A DNA stretch of 64,000 bases. Source: Nitrospira sp. (GTDB lineage: Bacteria > Nitrospirota > Nitrospiria > Nitrospirales > Nitrospiraceae). The position numbers and the translations under genes are program-made. Below the pieces are notes generated by a model. That model had not been told where the DNA came from. It made no database searches and saw only the letters and a list, made by a program, of their open reading frames with translations. Of this stretch, positions 35,568-44,592 are shown in pieces (the stretch's first letter is position 1; every line of letters begins with the position of its first letter). Location: NCBI GenBank assembly GCA_029194665.1, contig JARFXO010000006.1, positions 62,001 to 126,000 of the forward strand. The letters run 5' to 3'.

Positions 35568-36743
35568 CTATGTATGACCGTTTCCATGCGATTGTCTGCA
35601 CGATTCTTGACTCTCTGCTAAACCGACCATCATTGTCTGTCGGTTGTGGTGGCGATAAAATGCTTCCCGAAACTCCTGGAACGTTCCCTCTTCCAAGGCT
35701 TCTCGTATGCGGCGCATCAAGTCGGAGTAATACCATAAGTTATGAATCGTATTCAGCCGTGCTCCCAGCATTTCTTTGACCATAAACAAGTGGTGCAAAT
35801 AGGCTCGTGAGTATCGGCGGCATACCGGGCACATGCAATCAGAATCGATCGGTCGTTCATCCTCAGCATATTGAGCTTGCTTGATGACGACCCGGCCTGT
35901 CGTTGTAAACAGCGAGCCTGTTCTGCCATGACGCGAGGGAGCAACGCAATCGAAGAGATCGATCCCGCGAGCCACCCCTTCAAGCAGATCTTCCGGATGT
36001 CCAACCCCCATGAGATACCGGGGCTTTCTCTCCGGCAACTCCGGCACCGTCACATCGAGCATCGCCTGCATGTCCGGCTTACTTTCTCCGACCGACAAGC
36101 CGCCGATCGCATAGCCGTCGAACCCCAATCTGACTAACTCCCTCGCCGAAGCTACTCGCAAGTCCGCTTCCAGTCCACCCTGTACGATGCCGAACAAGGC
36201 TTGATCCGTTCGTCGCCTGCTGACCTGACATCGCTCAGCCCAGAGCTGAGTCCGACGCACACTTTCCTGGACGATCTCTCGACCGGCAGGTAACGCCACA
36301 CAGTGATCCAGCACCATGATGATATCGGCTCCCAACGCCTCTTCGATTTCTATCGCCTTTTCCGGCGTAATGAAATGTGTCGAGCCGTCGAGGTGTGATT
36401 GAAACGTGACACCCTCGTCACTGACGTCACACAATTTCGCTAGACTGAAAACCTGAAACCCACCGCTGTCGGTGAGGACCGCTCCCGGCCATCCGGTGTA
36501 GGCATGAAGCCCGCCCATGTCAGCCACAATTTTATGACCAGGGCGCAGGTATAGGTGATAGGCATTGTTGAGGATGAGTCGAAACCCTAGGCTCTGGAGG
36601 TCCTCCGGTTCAAGCCCCTTGACTGGGCCCAACGAGCCTACCGGCATGAAGGCCGGTGTGTTGATCTCTGCATGGCTGGTCGTAAGCAGGCCGATGCGGC
36701 CTTTTGACTGCCGGTCGGATTGTTGGACTTGGTACTCCATCAT
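35568..36743 (-). CDS. tgt: Queuine tRNA-ribosyltransferase
   Basis: A 391-residue tRNA-guanine transglycosylase that exchanges G34 for preQ1 in the queuosine pathway. Motifs are INTPAFMPVGSLGPVKGL, LTDSGGFQVFSLA (catalytic Asp region), GLSVGE and the zinc site CMCPVCRRYSRAYLHHL. The ATG at 36743 (MMEYQV) lies 19 bases beyond the argS stop, a better fit than the open frame to 36800 which would overlap argS. It shares an operon with argS upstream and yajC-secDF downstream. Confidence 0.95.
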   Translation of the reverse strand: MMEYQVQQSDRQSKGRIGLLTTSHAEINTPAFMPVGSLGPVKGLEPEDLQSLGFRLILNNAYHLYLRPGHKIVADMGGLHAYTGWPGAVLTDSGGFQVFSLAKLCDVSDEGVTFQSHLDGSTHFITPEKAIEIEEALGADIIMVLDHCVALPAGREIVQESVRRTQLWAERCQVSRRRTDQALFGIVQGGLEADLRVASARELVRLGFDGYAIGGLSVGESKPDMQAMLDVTVPELPERKPRYLMGVGHPEDLLEGVARGIDLFDCVAPSRHGRTGSLFTTTGRVVIKQAQYAEDERPIDSDCMCPVCRRYSRAYLHHLFMVKEMLGARLNTIHNLWYYSDLMRRIREALEEGTFQEFREAFYRHHNRQTMMVGLAESQESCRQSHGNGHT

Positions 36744-36762
36744 CTTGTATGGGGCTTGCCAG

Positions 36763-38487
36763 TTACATGTGCTCAGGCGCGGAGATACCGAGCACGTCAA
36801 GCCCGTTTCTGAGGACTTGCTGGACCGCTCCCATCAGGACCAGTCGCGCGGCAGTCCGCTTAGGTGTGAGGATCTCGGCGGAAGCTGACTCACAATGCTC
36901 TTGATCGGTTCCGGGAGGCAACACACGGTGTTTGTTATAGAACGTATGGAGGAGCGCTGCCAATTGCTGAAGGTAATACGTCACACGGTGGGGCTCAAAG
37001 GCCAGCGCGCTGGCTTGGATAATTTCAGGATAGGCGGAAAGCTTTTTGATCAGTCCCAGTTCATCGGGGTCAGTTAAAACAGTCAGGTCCGTCTCCAATG
37101 CGGACGGACGGGTCACTCTCCTTTCGGAGGCCACACGCCAGAGGCTGCAAATTCTCGCGTGAGCGTATTGAACGTAGTACACCGGGTTATCGGCGGATCG
37201 TTGCTTCGCCAACTCCAAATCGAACTCCAGATGAGTCTTGGAATCCCGCATCAAGAAATAGAACTTCGCGGCGTCGGCTCCGACCTCCTCGATGACTTCC
37301 CGCATCGTAATGAATTCCCCGGTCCGCTTGGACATCTTCACTTCGACTCCATCCCGCAGCAGCTTCACCAGCTGGACCAACACAACATGTAATCGATCTT
37401 TGGGATGTCCATAGGCCTGCATGACGGCTTGCATGCGCGGGATATACCCATGGTGGTCGGCACCAAAGACGTCGATCAGCAGCTCGTAACCGCGCCGGAG
37501 CTTGTCGTGGTGATAGGCGATATCGGACGCTAAATATGTGTACTCACCGTCCTGCTTCTTGACGACGCGGTCTTTTTCATCACCGTACCTCGACGCCCGA
37601 AACCACCAGGCTCCTTCCTGTTCGAACAGAAGTTCCCTGGCTTTCAATTCATCCATGGCCCGCTCAATGGCGTTCGACTTCAGAAGCGAAGCTTCACTGA
37701 ACCAGGATTGGATCTCGATACCAAATAACAGCAGATCCTCGCGGATCAGCCCCAACAATTTCTGATAGGCAAGTGAGAGGCAGCGAGCCTCAAGGTCGGT
37801 AGGGGTCAGTCCACCGGCTATACGGTCGAGTTGCTCCTTGAGCTGTTGTGCCACAGCCGTGATGTACGAACCATGATAGCCATCCTTAGGAAATTCGACG
37901 GTCCGCCCCGACAATTCTTGGTAACGAGCGTAAACCGACGCGCCCAACAATTTCATCTGTCGTCCTGCGTCGTTGATATAGTACTCGCCTACAGCATCGT
38001 ATCCGATCGCATTCAGCAACCGGACAACAGCCTGTCCCACCGCTGCTCCCCTGCCATGGCCCACATGCAATGGACCAGTCGGATTTGCGCTGACATACTC
38101 AACCAGCACTCGACGACCGGCTCCGACAGCCGCCCGACCATAGCGGGCCCCTTTTACCTCGATCTCACTGAGAACCTCCTGCCAGAGAGCTGGTTTTACC
38201 GTAAGATTCAAAAAACCGGGACGGACGATCTCAACACGATCAAACATCTGCTCTCTCTGAGGGAGGTTTTCTAGAATGATTTGAGCGATGTCATGAGGTG
38301 CCTTGTGCTCAGAGGAAGCCAAAGACATCGCCACCGTGGAAGCGAGGTCCCCCCACTCCGACCGTTTGGGCGCGTCAAGAGTAAGTGATGGCCAAGTCTC
38401 CGTCTTCAACTGCCCTTTTAGCCTCGCGCCGTTGAGGGCTTCAAGTAGGGCCGTCGTTACTCTCTCTTGCACGAGTCCTTGAGACAC
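36763..38487 (-). CDS. argS: Arginyl-tRNA synthetase
   Basis: A 574-residue class I aminoacyl-tRNA synthetase. The HIGH-type motif is PTGPLHVGHGRGAAVG (about residue 140), the KMSK-type loop is VKMSKRTGE (about 390), and the N-terminal domain and C-terminal anticodon-binding domain (ITYYLQQLAALLHTFYNKHRV-like) are present. Length is normal. It charges tRNA-Arg in the cytoplasm. It is the first gene of the argS-tgt-yajC-secDF run. Confidence 0.96.
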   Translation of the reverse strand: MSQGLVQERVTTALLEALNGARLKGQLKTETWPSLTLDAPKRSEWGDLASTVAMSLASSEHKAPHDIAQIILENLPQREQMFDRVEIVRPGFLNLTVKPALWQEVLSEIEVKGARYGRAAVGAGRRVLVEYVSANPTGPLHVGHGRGAAVGQAVVRLLNAIGYDAVGEYYINDAGRQMKLLGASVYARYQELSGRTVEFPKDGYHGSYITAVAQQLKEQLDRIAGGLTPTDLEARCLSLAYQKLLGLIREDLLLFGIEIQSWFSEASLLKSNAIERAMDELKARELLFEQEGAWWFRASRYGDEKDRVVKKQDGEYTYLASDIAYHHDKLRRGYELLIDVFGADHHGYIPRMQAVMQAYGHPKDRLHVVLVQLVKLLRDGVEVKMSKRTGEFITMREVIEEVGADAAKFYFLMRDSKTHLEFDLELAKQRSADNPVYYVQYAHARICSLWRVASERRVTRPSALETDLTVLTDPDELGLIKKLSAYPEIIQASALAFEPHRVTYYLQQLAALLHTFYNKHRVLPPGTDQEHCESASAEILTPKRTAARLVLMGAVQQVLRNGLDVLGISAPEHM

Positions 38488-38567
38488 AGCAATTCCTCTA
38501 AGTCCTTACCAACGGAAGGAAATTAACGCGGCACTTTATCATATGAGATAGGCAGAGACAAGGCGGT

Positions 38568-39581
38568 TTACATGGAATTACGAGGGTTTGCGCTGCTCAC
38601 ACTCGATCCAAACCCCGATGCGACCAGAATCTCTTCGATCGGTACTTGAAGACAGGGTTTCTCCACGCACTTTCTTACCGTTTCCCACAACTCACAGTGA
38701 CAGGGCGACCCACGCAGGATCGTCACATGGCTACCACGTGGGGCCCACCGTTGTGGATCTGTAGGACCGAATAACGCAATGGTCGATACACCCAACAAAG
38801 CAGACAAATGAGTCACACCCGAATCATGGCCGATATATAACGTTACCTGCGCAAGCACCCCGGCAAGCTGAGAAAGATCAAGGTTTCTAAGAACGAGGGG
38901 TGGCTTACTCACGAACTGCAGCACATGACCCACGACATCCCGATCCGCCGGTCCCTCCAAAATCAGGGGACACATCCCCCTTCGCCATAGCTGTTCGATC
39001 AGCAAGGACATCCTTCTGGGTTCAAGACACTTGTGAACGCTTCCGCTGCCCGGATGCACAAGTACCAACGATTGATCGTGAGAGATCCCCAAGGTCTCAA
39101 GAAAGTCTCTCCCCCACTCCGAGAGATGCGGGCCAACCCGCATCGTTCCCCCTGGTGAAACATCTCCGGCCGTTTTACCCAGCATCTCCAGAAAGCGGTG
39201 GCTCTGATGCCTCGCCCGTAATGCAGGGGAAAATGGCGACTGAATCTGAACCAGCCCTACCCCCGCTTCCCGAAACAGAGCATGAAGGGTGCCATCTCGG
39301 TCCTCCGTCCAAGCCACAGCCAGATCACACCGGTTCACTCTTGATTGCAATTCTCCGGAGATGGATAAAGTTTCCGAAAACAAGCCCAGACATGATTGCC
39401 CTTCCAACGAATCCCAATCATCAATCACCCCACAGTCCAGCAGTAGTCGGCTCACGGCTGCAGACGCGATGAGCACGGTCTCATGTTGGGGAAACCTCAC
39501 ACTCAGGCTCCTTATCGCTGGGACAGCCAGCAGGACATCTCCGAGTGCGCCGGGATGAATGATCAGGATGGTGCGTTTCAC
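38568..39581 (-). CDS. Glycosyltransferase family 9 (heptosyltransferase-like)
   Basis: A 337-residue GT-B-fold enzyme of the ADP-heptose:LPS heptosyltransferase type: TILIIHPGALGDVLLAVPAIRSL, LVHPGSGSVHKCLEPRRMSLLIEQL, LYIGHDSGVTHLSALLGVSTIALFGPTDPQRWAPRG. These build the lipopolysaccharide core. The GTG at 39581 is preferred because it keeps the gene off the preceding mobA and leaves GGAAAG upstream; the frame is open to 39623. It lies 16 bases after mobA. Confidence 0.87.
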   Translation of the reverse strand: MKRTILIIHPGALGDVLLAVPAIRSLSVRFPQHETVLIASAAVSRLLLDCGVIDDWDSLEGQSCLGLFSETLSISGELQSRVNRCDLAVAWTEDRDGTLHALFREAGVGLVQIQSPFSPALRARHQSHRFLEMLGKTAGDVSPGGTMRVGPHLSEWGRDFLETLGISHDQSLVLVHPGSGSVHKCLEPRRMSLLIEQLWRRGMCPLILEGPADRDVVGHVLQFVSKPPLVLRNLDLSQLAGVLAQVTLYIGHDSGVTHLSALLGVSTIALFGPTDPQRWAPRGSHVTILRGSPCHCELWETVRKCVEKPCLQVPIEEILVASGFGSSVSSANPRNSM

Positions 39582-39597
39582 GTGTCTTTCCGAACCA

Positions 39598-40215
39598 CTA
39601 TGACACGGAACCCGTACCAGCATTGTGTACTGATCGAGCGCGCTCTAAATCGGCCGGCGTATTGATGTTGAACATGGAACATCCATCGTGATCGATTTGC
39701 CTGATCTCCGTTTCAGCTATCACGCGCACGCGAAGAGTGGGATGATCTATCATGCTTTGTATCTTCCGATTATGGAGTTTCATCATGTCCTCAAGAACCG
39801 GAAGGCAGCCTCGGCCGTACACGGCATGAGTCGGCTGCAGACGACTCGCCCACCGACTGATAACAATATCAGCCTGGTCTTTCAGGTGAACCAGATACCG
39901 AATGACATCCGGGTTCAGGAACGGCATATCACAGGCAGCGAGGAAAATATGTTGCGTCTGCGCCAGTTGAAGGCCCGTGTACAATCCGCCAAGGCTTCCG
40001 CAGTCTGGAACAAGATCGCGGACCACGGGTACTTCTGCTCGCAAGGAAGGACCGTCTTGAGCGATGACAACGTAAACCTGCTCAAACAATTCACAGAGAA
40101 CAGCACAGCTTCGTTCAAAGAGAGTCCGTTGACCGACGAGGACACATCGCTTGTCCTCTCCCATCCTCCTACTCTTTCCCCCGGCCAGTAGGACGCCCGT
40201 CACATCGCTGATCAT
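39598..40215 (-). CDS. mobA: Molybdenum cofactor guanylyltransferase
   Basis: A 205-residue nucleotidyltransferase that attaches GMP to molybdopterin to make the MGD cofactor needed by DMSO-reductase-family enzymes, including nitrite oxidoreductase. Signature: TGVLLAGGKSRRMGEDK, then VVRDLVPDCGSLGGLYTGL and LAACDMPFLNPDVI. ATG at 40215 with AGGTGA upstream; the frame is open to 40260. A strong terminator lies between it and the oxidase operon, so it is transcribed separately. Confidence 0.94.
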   Translation of the reverse strand: MISDVTGVLLAGGKSRRMGEDKRCVLVGQRTLFERSCAVLCELFEQVYVVIAQDGPSLRAEVPVVRDLVPDCGSLGGLYTGLQLAQTQHIFLAACDMPFLNPDVIRYLVHLKDQADIVISRWASRLQPTHAVYGRGCLPVLEDMMKLHNRKIQSMIDHPTLRVRVIAETEIRQIDHDGCSMFNINTPADLERARSVHNAGTGSVS

Positions 40216-40232
40216 GAGCACGTCACCTGGGT

Positions 40233-40267
40233 AAAAAAAAGAGGGGGTAGGTCGCCCCACCCCCTCT
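40233..40267 (-). terminator. Strong rho-independent terminator of the oxidase-1 operon
   Basis: On the minus strand AGAGGGGGT pairs with ACCCCCTCT (40259-40267 with 40240-40248) around a ten-base loop, followed by a run of eight T (40233-40240). It is 38 bases beyond the stop of the diheme/NxrC-like fusion gene and would end the transcript from the small peptide and oxidase 1. Confidence 0.88.
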
Positions 40268-40304
40268 ATCTTCGTGCTACGCTAACGCGCCGGTCTAAGA
40301 AATG

Positions 40305-42077
40305 TTACAGAGTCTTTCCCTTTTTCTTGTTGGCGCGACGAGTCAGGACCCACCCTTCGAGCAGCACCACACCAACGGCAATAATCGCCGGGTAGATGTA
40401 CGTTTCACGAGGAATGGGCGGGTTCATGAATGTATAGAAAAAGGCGGAAACCGCCATCTTTCGTCCGGCATCGCCATTGTGGCCATCCCAGGCAAAGAAC
40501 ACCGTCGGAATGTACTGACCCATCTCGAAGAATGTATCCTCGTCGTAGTCCTGATCCTTCTTATTGCCGAGCGGCCGTTGGATCATGACATACCAACGAC
40601 CGTCCTTCCATTCGCCCTTCAAGAGCTTCATGCTTTCTTCGTAATTATCACGTTCTTCGAAATCCTTATCCCAACCAGTGCCTTTGAACGCGCGGAGGGA
40701 TCCGTCTGCCTCCCACTTGACGATATCAACCGGGAATTGGTCGTTGGTACCAAACAAGTAGCGAGGCTTGATCGGCGCAGGTAGCTCTTTCCACTTTACT
40801 GCTGTCTCAATGGCTATCGCATCGTTGTATACCGTGTAATTGTTTTGGTGAGCAGCTATGGATTCCGATTCACCCGTCTTTGGATCCTGCTCCTTAATAT
40901 CGATGTTGACCTGAGTCGGAGCCCAGGGAAGCTTTCCTTCTGCGACGCTCTTTGTCCTATCATCCCACTCCAAAAGGTAGGCGATCGACTTATCATTGTA
41001 GAGTGACCGCACCCAGATATCGTCGATCCGGTTCACGAAGTTCCTGGGTTTATGAGTAATCTGTCCACCCATAGCCACATATCGCTTCGGAGCTTTCTTC
41101 CAAGCCTCGTGTTCCATGTCGGCAGGAATTTCACCTTCAACGAGATCGGAGGGGACCACGAAGTTGATTTTCGGCTTATCCGTCAATGGATCGATCGGAA
41201 GCGGATTGCCTAAGGCATCCCTCTCGCACAAGGAGTTAACGAAATTGGCTATATCCCACCGTTCATCCACCGTCGTGTTATCCGCAAACGATGGCATCGG
41301 AGTACCATTGACACCAGTCGAAAAAGTTCGGAAAATGTTGCCCACGTTGTAGGGATCTTGACGGCTCCCGCGGAAGTTCCAGCACTTGTGCCAATCGGCC
41401 GGTTGAATCGAGAAACCCCAGTCGTCCTTCAAATTAAAGGCATTCCCATCCCCACGCCCTTCCATGCCGTGGCATTCGACGCACTTCTTTTCGACGACTA
41501 ATTCACCACCGCGTTTCTTGCTTTCATCGGTTGCGGGTTTTGCCTTGATTTCAGCCAACTGCAATACTGTTTGAGTTTCCGACTGTTTATCCGTAAATTT
41601 TCGATCCTTGACCAGCTGGGTTGTGACGAAAGCCAGGACTTGAAGACGCTGTTCTTCGGTCAGGATACCTTCCCAGGATGGCATGGCGGAACCGGGCAGC
41701 CCATGGGTAACCGTCTCAAAGAGATCGTTTTGACCTGGGATCGGCTTTTTGGCATCGAACAACGGCAATTCACCGCTCGCTGTATGGCGAATCTTGAATG
41801 TTCCTTGATTGAAGTTTCGAGGACGAGGCCAGAGACGATCAGCTCCTGGTCCGTCACCGGCACCATCGACCCCGTGACACCAGACGCACTTGGTAAAATA
41901 GACACGTTTCCCCGCCTCAATCATTTCTGCGGAGGGTTCAGGTGCAAGGTCCCCTTTCTTAAAACCTTCTGGGAGCCCCTGTGCCGAGACAATTGAATAA
42001 CTTGCACTAGACACCAGAACGACTCCGAAGGCAGCAACCGCTGCAATTCCGGCCTTCTGAGTTATGCTGTCCATCAT
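40305..42077 (-). CDS. Diheme cytochrome c fused to NxrC-like (ethylbenzene-dehydrogenase) heme domain
   Basis: A 590-residue membrane-tethered protein. It has a signal peptide (residues 8-33), two cytochrome c domains with CVWCH (64) and CVECH (199), then an ethylbenzene-dehydrogenase-type domain about 320-550 (AMGGQITHKPRNFVNR, IAYLLEWDDRTKS, IPTVFFAWDGHNGDAG) and a C-terminal TM helix near 565-585. It combines c-type hemes with the kind of b-heme module proposed for NxrC, suggesting it accepts electrons directly and passes them to the oxidase encoded upstream. ATG at 42077 with GAAGAGG upstream. Last gene before the strong terminator. Confidence 0.88.
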   Translation of the reverse strand: MMDSITQKAGIAAVAAFGVVLVSSASYSIVSAQGLPEGFKKGDLAPEPSAEMIEAGKRVYFTKCVWCHGVDGAGDGPGADRLWPRPRNFNQGTFKIRHTASGELPLFDAKKPIPGQNDLFETVTHGLPGSAMPSWEGILTEEQRLQVLAFVTTQLVKDRKFTDKQSETQTVLQLAEIKAKPATDESKKRGGELVVEKKCVECHGMEGRGDGNAFNLKDDWGFSIQPADWHKCWNFRGSRQDPYNVGNIFRTFSTGVNGTPMPSFADNTTVDERWDIANFVNSLCERDALGNPLPIDPLTDKPKINFVVPSDLVEGEIPADMEHEAWKKAPKRYVAMGGQITHKPRNFVNRIDDIWVRSLYNDKSIAYLLEWDDRTKSVAEGKLPWAPTQVNIDIKEQDPKTGESESIAAHQNNYTVYNDAIAIETAVKWKELPAPIKPRYLFGTNDQFPVDIVKWEADGSLRAFKGTGWDKDFEERDNYEESMKLLKGEWKDGRWYVMIQRPLGNKKDQDYDEDTFFEMGQYIPTVFFAWDGHNGDAGRKMAVSAFFYTFMNPPIPRETYIYPAIIAVGVVLLEGWVLTRRANKKKGKTL

Positions 42078-42130
42078 GTTAAGCCTCTTCTTCGTTATGT
42101 CTGGTTGGCATTCTAAAGGGTTAATGGCGA

Positions 42131-43168
42131 CTAATCCCAGGTCCGTGGATAGTACCCTGTATGCCAATATTCGAACAAAATCACCTTCCAGATTTCATCG
42201 ACCGTTAAATGTTGTTCCCATGGGGGCATAACCGAGGCCCAAGGAAATCCTTCATTCGGCAGCCCGATGCCGCCTTTAGAAACACGCCAAAAGATAAATG
42301 TTTCTTGGAGTTGTGCGATTGTACCTGGATCGGTGAAATTTGCAGGAATCGGGTTGAAGGCGAAGGCATGCAGTCCGCGGCCGTTAAGATTATCTCCATG
42401 GCAGAAATGACAGTTTTGGAAGAATATCTCTCCACCTTCACGTACATACTTCAAGTACCCCTGATTTTTGTCATCCCATGGGTTGGCGTTCGGTTTCATC
42501 AACCGACCCATACCTTGCTCGACAATATTGGCGTTCGTGTACTCCTGATCGTATTTCCCTTCCTGATTCACCCGGTATGGATTCTGCGAAGTCTGCAATG
42601 TATAGGTCTTGCCGTGAACCTTCGTGCTGGCCGGAGGCGCTGGGTGAACCGTTCGTAACTCGATCGGTTCTTCTGATTTGGGCATCATCGCGTTGTAGGA
42701 AAACCCGCCGATAAGGATGGGTAGAATCACAAGATAGGCATAACGCAATAGTCTGTTCATCCCGGTCTGCGCGTCGAGTACGTTCATGATAGGCTGCTTG
42801 AATTTCTTCCAATCTTCCTCACTAGCCGAGACCCACATGAAGACCGCGACGAGAGACACTGTGCCATACATGGCGCGGACGCTGAAGGGAATCGGTGGAT
42901 AGACGCGGAATTTCAAATACAGTAACACGAACGCCCAGAAGCCGATCCCTTGCCAAAAACGAGGAAGCGCCATGCCCATAGCGCTCATCATATAGCTCAA
43001 CCCTGCAAAGCCCGCGACGAAGCATGCAAACTCAAAAAGCATTTGCATGGGCATATAGCCTTCGACCAAACGTACGGTATTCGAGGGGATAACATCGAAG
43101 ATCATCCCTCCAAGCAGGAGAAGCCCCGCTACTCCTATCAGAGCACCAAGCGACATTAACGCTTTCAT
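42131..43168 (-). CDS. Membrane-bound monoheme cytochrome c
   Basis: A 345-residue protein with about five N-terminal transmembrane helices (LGALIGVAGLLLLGG, MLFEFACFVAGFAGL, GIGFWAFVLLYLKF, GTVSLVAVFMWVS, LLRYAYLVILPILIGG) followed by a periplasmic cytochrome c domain with CHFCH at about residue 255 and a distal Met in VMPPW. It sits between two other cytochromes in the oxidase-1 operon, 44 bases from each side, so it is likely an electron-transfer subunit of that complex. Confidence 0.85.
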   Translation of the reverse strand: MKALMSLGALIGVAGLLLLGGMIFDVIPSNTVRLVEGYMPMQMLFEFACFVAGFAGLSYMMSAMGMALPRFWQGIGFWAFVLLYLKFRVYPPIPFSVRAMYGTVSLVAVFMWVSASEEDWKKFKQPIMNVLDAQTGMNRLLRYAYLVILPILIGGFSYNAMMPKSEEPIELRTVHPAPPASTKVHGKTYTLQTSQNPYRVNQEGKYDQEYTNANIVEQGMGRLMKPNANPWDDKNQGYLKYVREGGEIFFQNCHFCHGDNLNGRGLHAFAFNPIPANFTDPGTIAQLQETFIFWRVSKGGIGLPNEGFPWASVMPPWEQHLTVDEIWKVILFEYWHTGYYPRTWD

Positions 43169-43212
43169 TGGAAAACTCCCTTTGGTCTCCGGATAAAAAC
43201 AACCGAACGCTA

Positions 43213-44520
43213 TTAAATCTTCGGTGGTGGCGCTCCAGTCTTGACTTGCGATAAGTAGTCGACAATTTTCTTCAATGCACCGGCGCTCAGCTTCTGTCCG
43301 AAGACTTTCGGCATTGTGTTATCCGGGAATGGTTTTACGACATAGGCACTGGGATCCACGATAGACTCCATGATGTATTCAGCAGGAGATTTTGCAGTAC
43401 CTTTATACGTAGGGTCCTTTATGCGCTGTGGAGCACTAGTGCCTTCTTCAAGTTTGGGACCGATCGTCCCCATTGCCCCTGGAATCCCTGGAATCGTATG
43501 ACAGGACACACATTGTGCTTTAGCAAAAATCTGATCGACAGGCTCTGAACCATCGGCCATCAACGAGGTGGCTCCCGCAGGCTTGTCTTCGGCCATCTTG
43601 GGACGGTCTGCTTCTGGAATAAACTTCTCGTAGGCCTTCACGATCTCTTCAAAGGAGGGGGCATCGCGTCCTTCACGGACATAGAACCACGTGTCTACCG
43701 CTGCCAGCTCCGGAAGGCTGAGAGAGATAGGCGGCTTGTGAATAGCCGGCATTGGACTTTGCTTGTCGTTTGTTCCCTTCACTCCATAGCCCGCCACAAC
43801 GTAGCAGCTCGGACAGGCATGCGATTCAGCAATATACTCGAGAGCATTTTCAGCGGTTCCAGACCCTGGGAACGCTTCCTTTTGTTCATATTCACGCTTC
43901 GACGGATTGCCCTTGGAATACTTAGGATCTGCCAACCGTTCTTTCTCGGAACGCTCCGGAAGACCTAAAAGATTTGGAGCTCGTTCACCCAACATCCCGG
44001 CGTGAAAGGCATGACAAAGCGGACATTGGCCTTTTCCGATAGCCCCCTGTTCCTTATTCTTGCCAATCCCGCCAAAAATAATCTTTTCCCCTTCGTCAGC
44101 CAACTGTTGGGAAGTCATGGAGCTGAAATCCAATTTTTCTTCCTTGGGAGGAAACCCTCCCTCAACTTGCGGGAGCCAGTTCCCGTATCCAGAAAGGAAC
44201 GCAGCCACGAAAAACATAAACCCGCCGACCTTCAACATTGCACTGAGATTGGTAAAGTAGAGCGCCATGACGAAGGTCGTCACGGTAATCGTCACGAGGG
44301 AGACCGGCAGCAGCCGGCTTTCTCCATAAAAATTCGTCTTGTAATTGACGATTGCCATGAACAAGAGGAAGCATGAAACGATTCCGATGAACGTCTTGAA
44401 CACTGCGCGTTTTCTGGCAGCAGGATCTTTGATAGACATCTGAAAATAAACCATCAGCCCTGCAAGGATAGCCAGAGCCATCCAACTCGCCGAGAGCGTT
44501 TCAGCAATCAGGTTACCCAA
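43213..44520 (-). CDS. Membrane-bound c-type cytochrome with two CxxCH sites and one degenerate site
   Basis: A 435-residue protein with about three N-terminal TM helices (LNLI... MALAILAGLMVYF, FKTFIGIVSCFLLFMAI, LVTITVTTFVMALYF) and periplasmic heme domains. CPLCH (about 165) and CVSCH (about 335) bind heme; a third potential site, CPSCYVV (about 240), has Tyr where His should be and is probably not a heme site. VKPFPDNTMPK offers a distal Met. Directly after oxidase 1, it probably forms part of the same respiratory complex. Confidence 0.83.
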   Translation of the reverse strand: MGNLIAETLSASWMALAILAGLMVYFQMSIKDPAARKRAVFKTFIGIVSCFLLFMAIVNYKTNFYGESRLLPVSLVTITVTTFVMALYFTNLSAMLKVGGFMFFVAAFLSGYGNWLPQVEGGFPPKEEKLDFSSMTSQQLADEGEKIIFGGIGKNKEQGAIGKGQCPLCHAFHAGMLGERAPNLLGLPERSEKERLADPKYSKGNPSKREYEQKEAFPGSGTAENALEYIAESHACPSCYVVAGYGVKGTNDKQSPMPAIHKPPISLSLPELAAVDTWFYVREGRDAPSFEEIVKAYEKFIPEADRPKMAEDKPAGATSLMADGSEPVDQIFAKAQCVSCHTIPGIPGAMGTIGPKLEEGTSAPQRIKDPTYKGTAKSPAEYIMESIVDPSAYVVKPFPDNTMPKVFGQKLSAGALKKIVDYLSQVKTGAPPPKI

Positions 44521-44592
44521 GGTCTTGACCTCCTACAGCTACCGAGGTGGAAAGAAATCCCCCCGTTGAGCCAACTATCAATAAGCCTCCGA

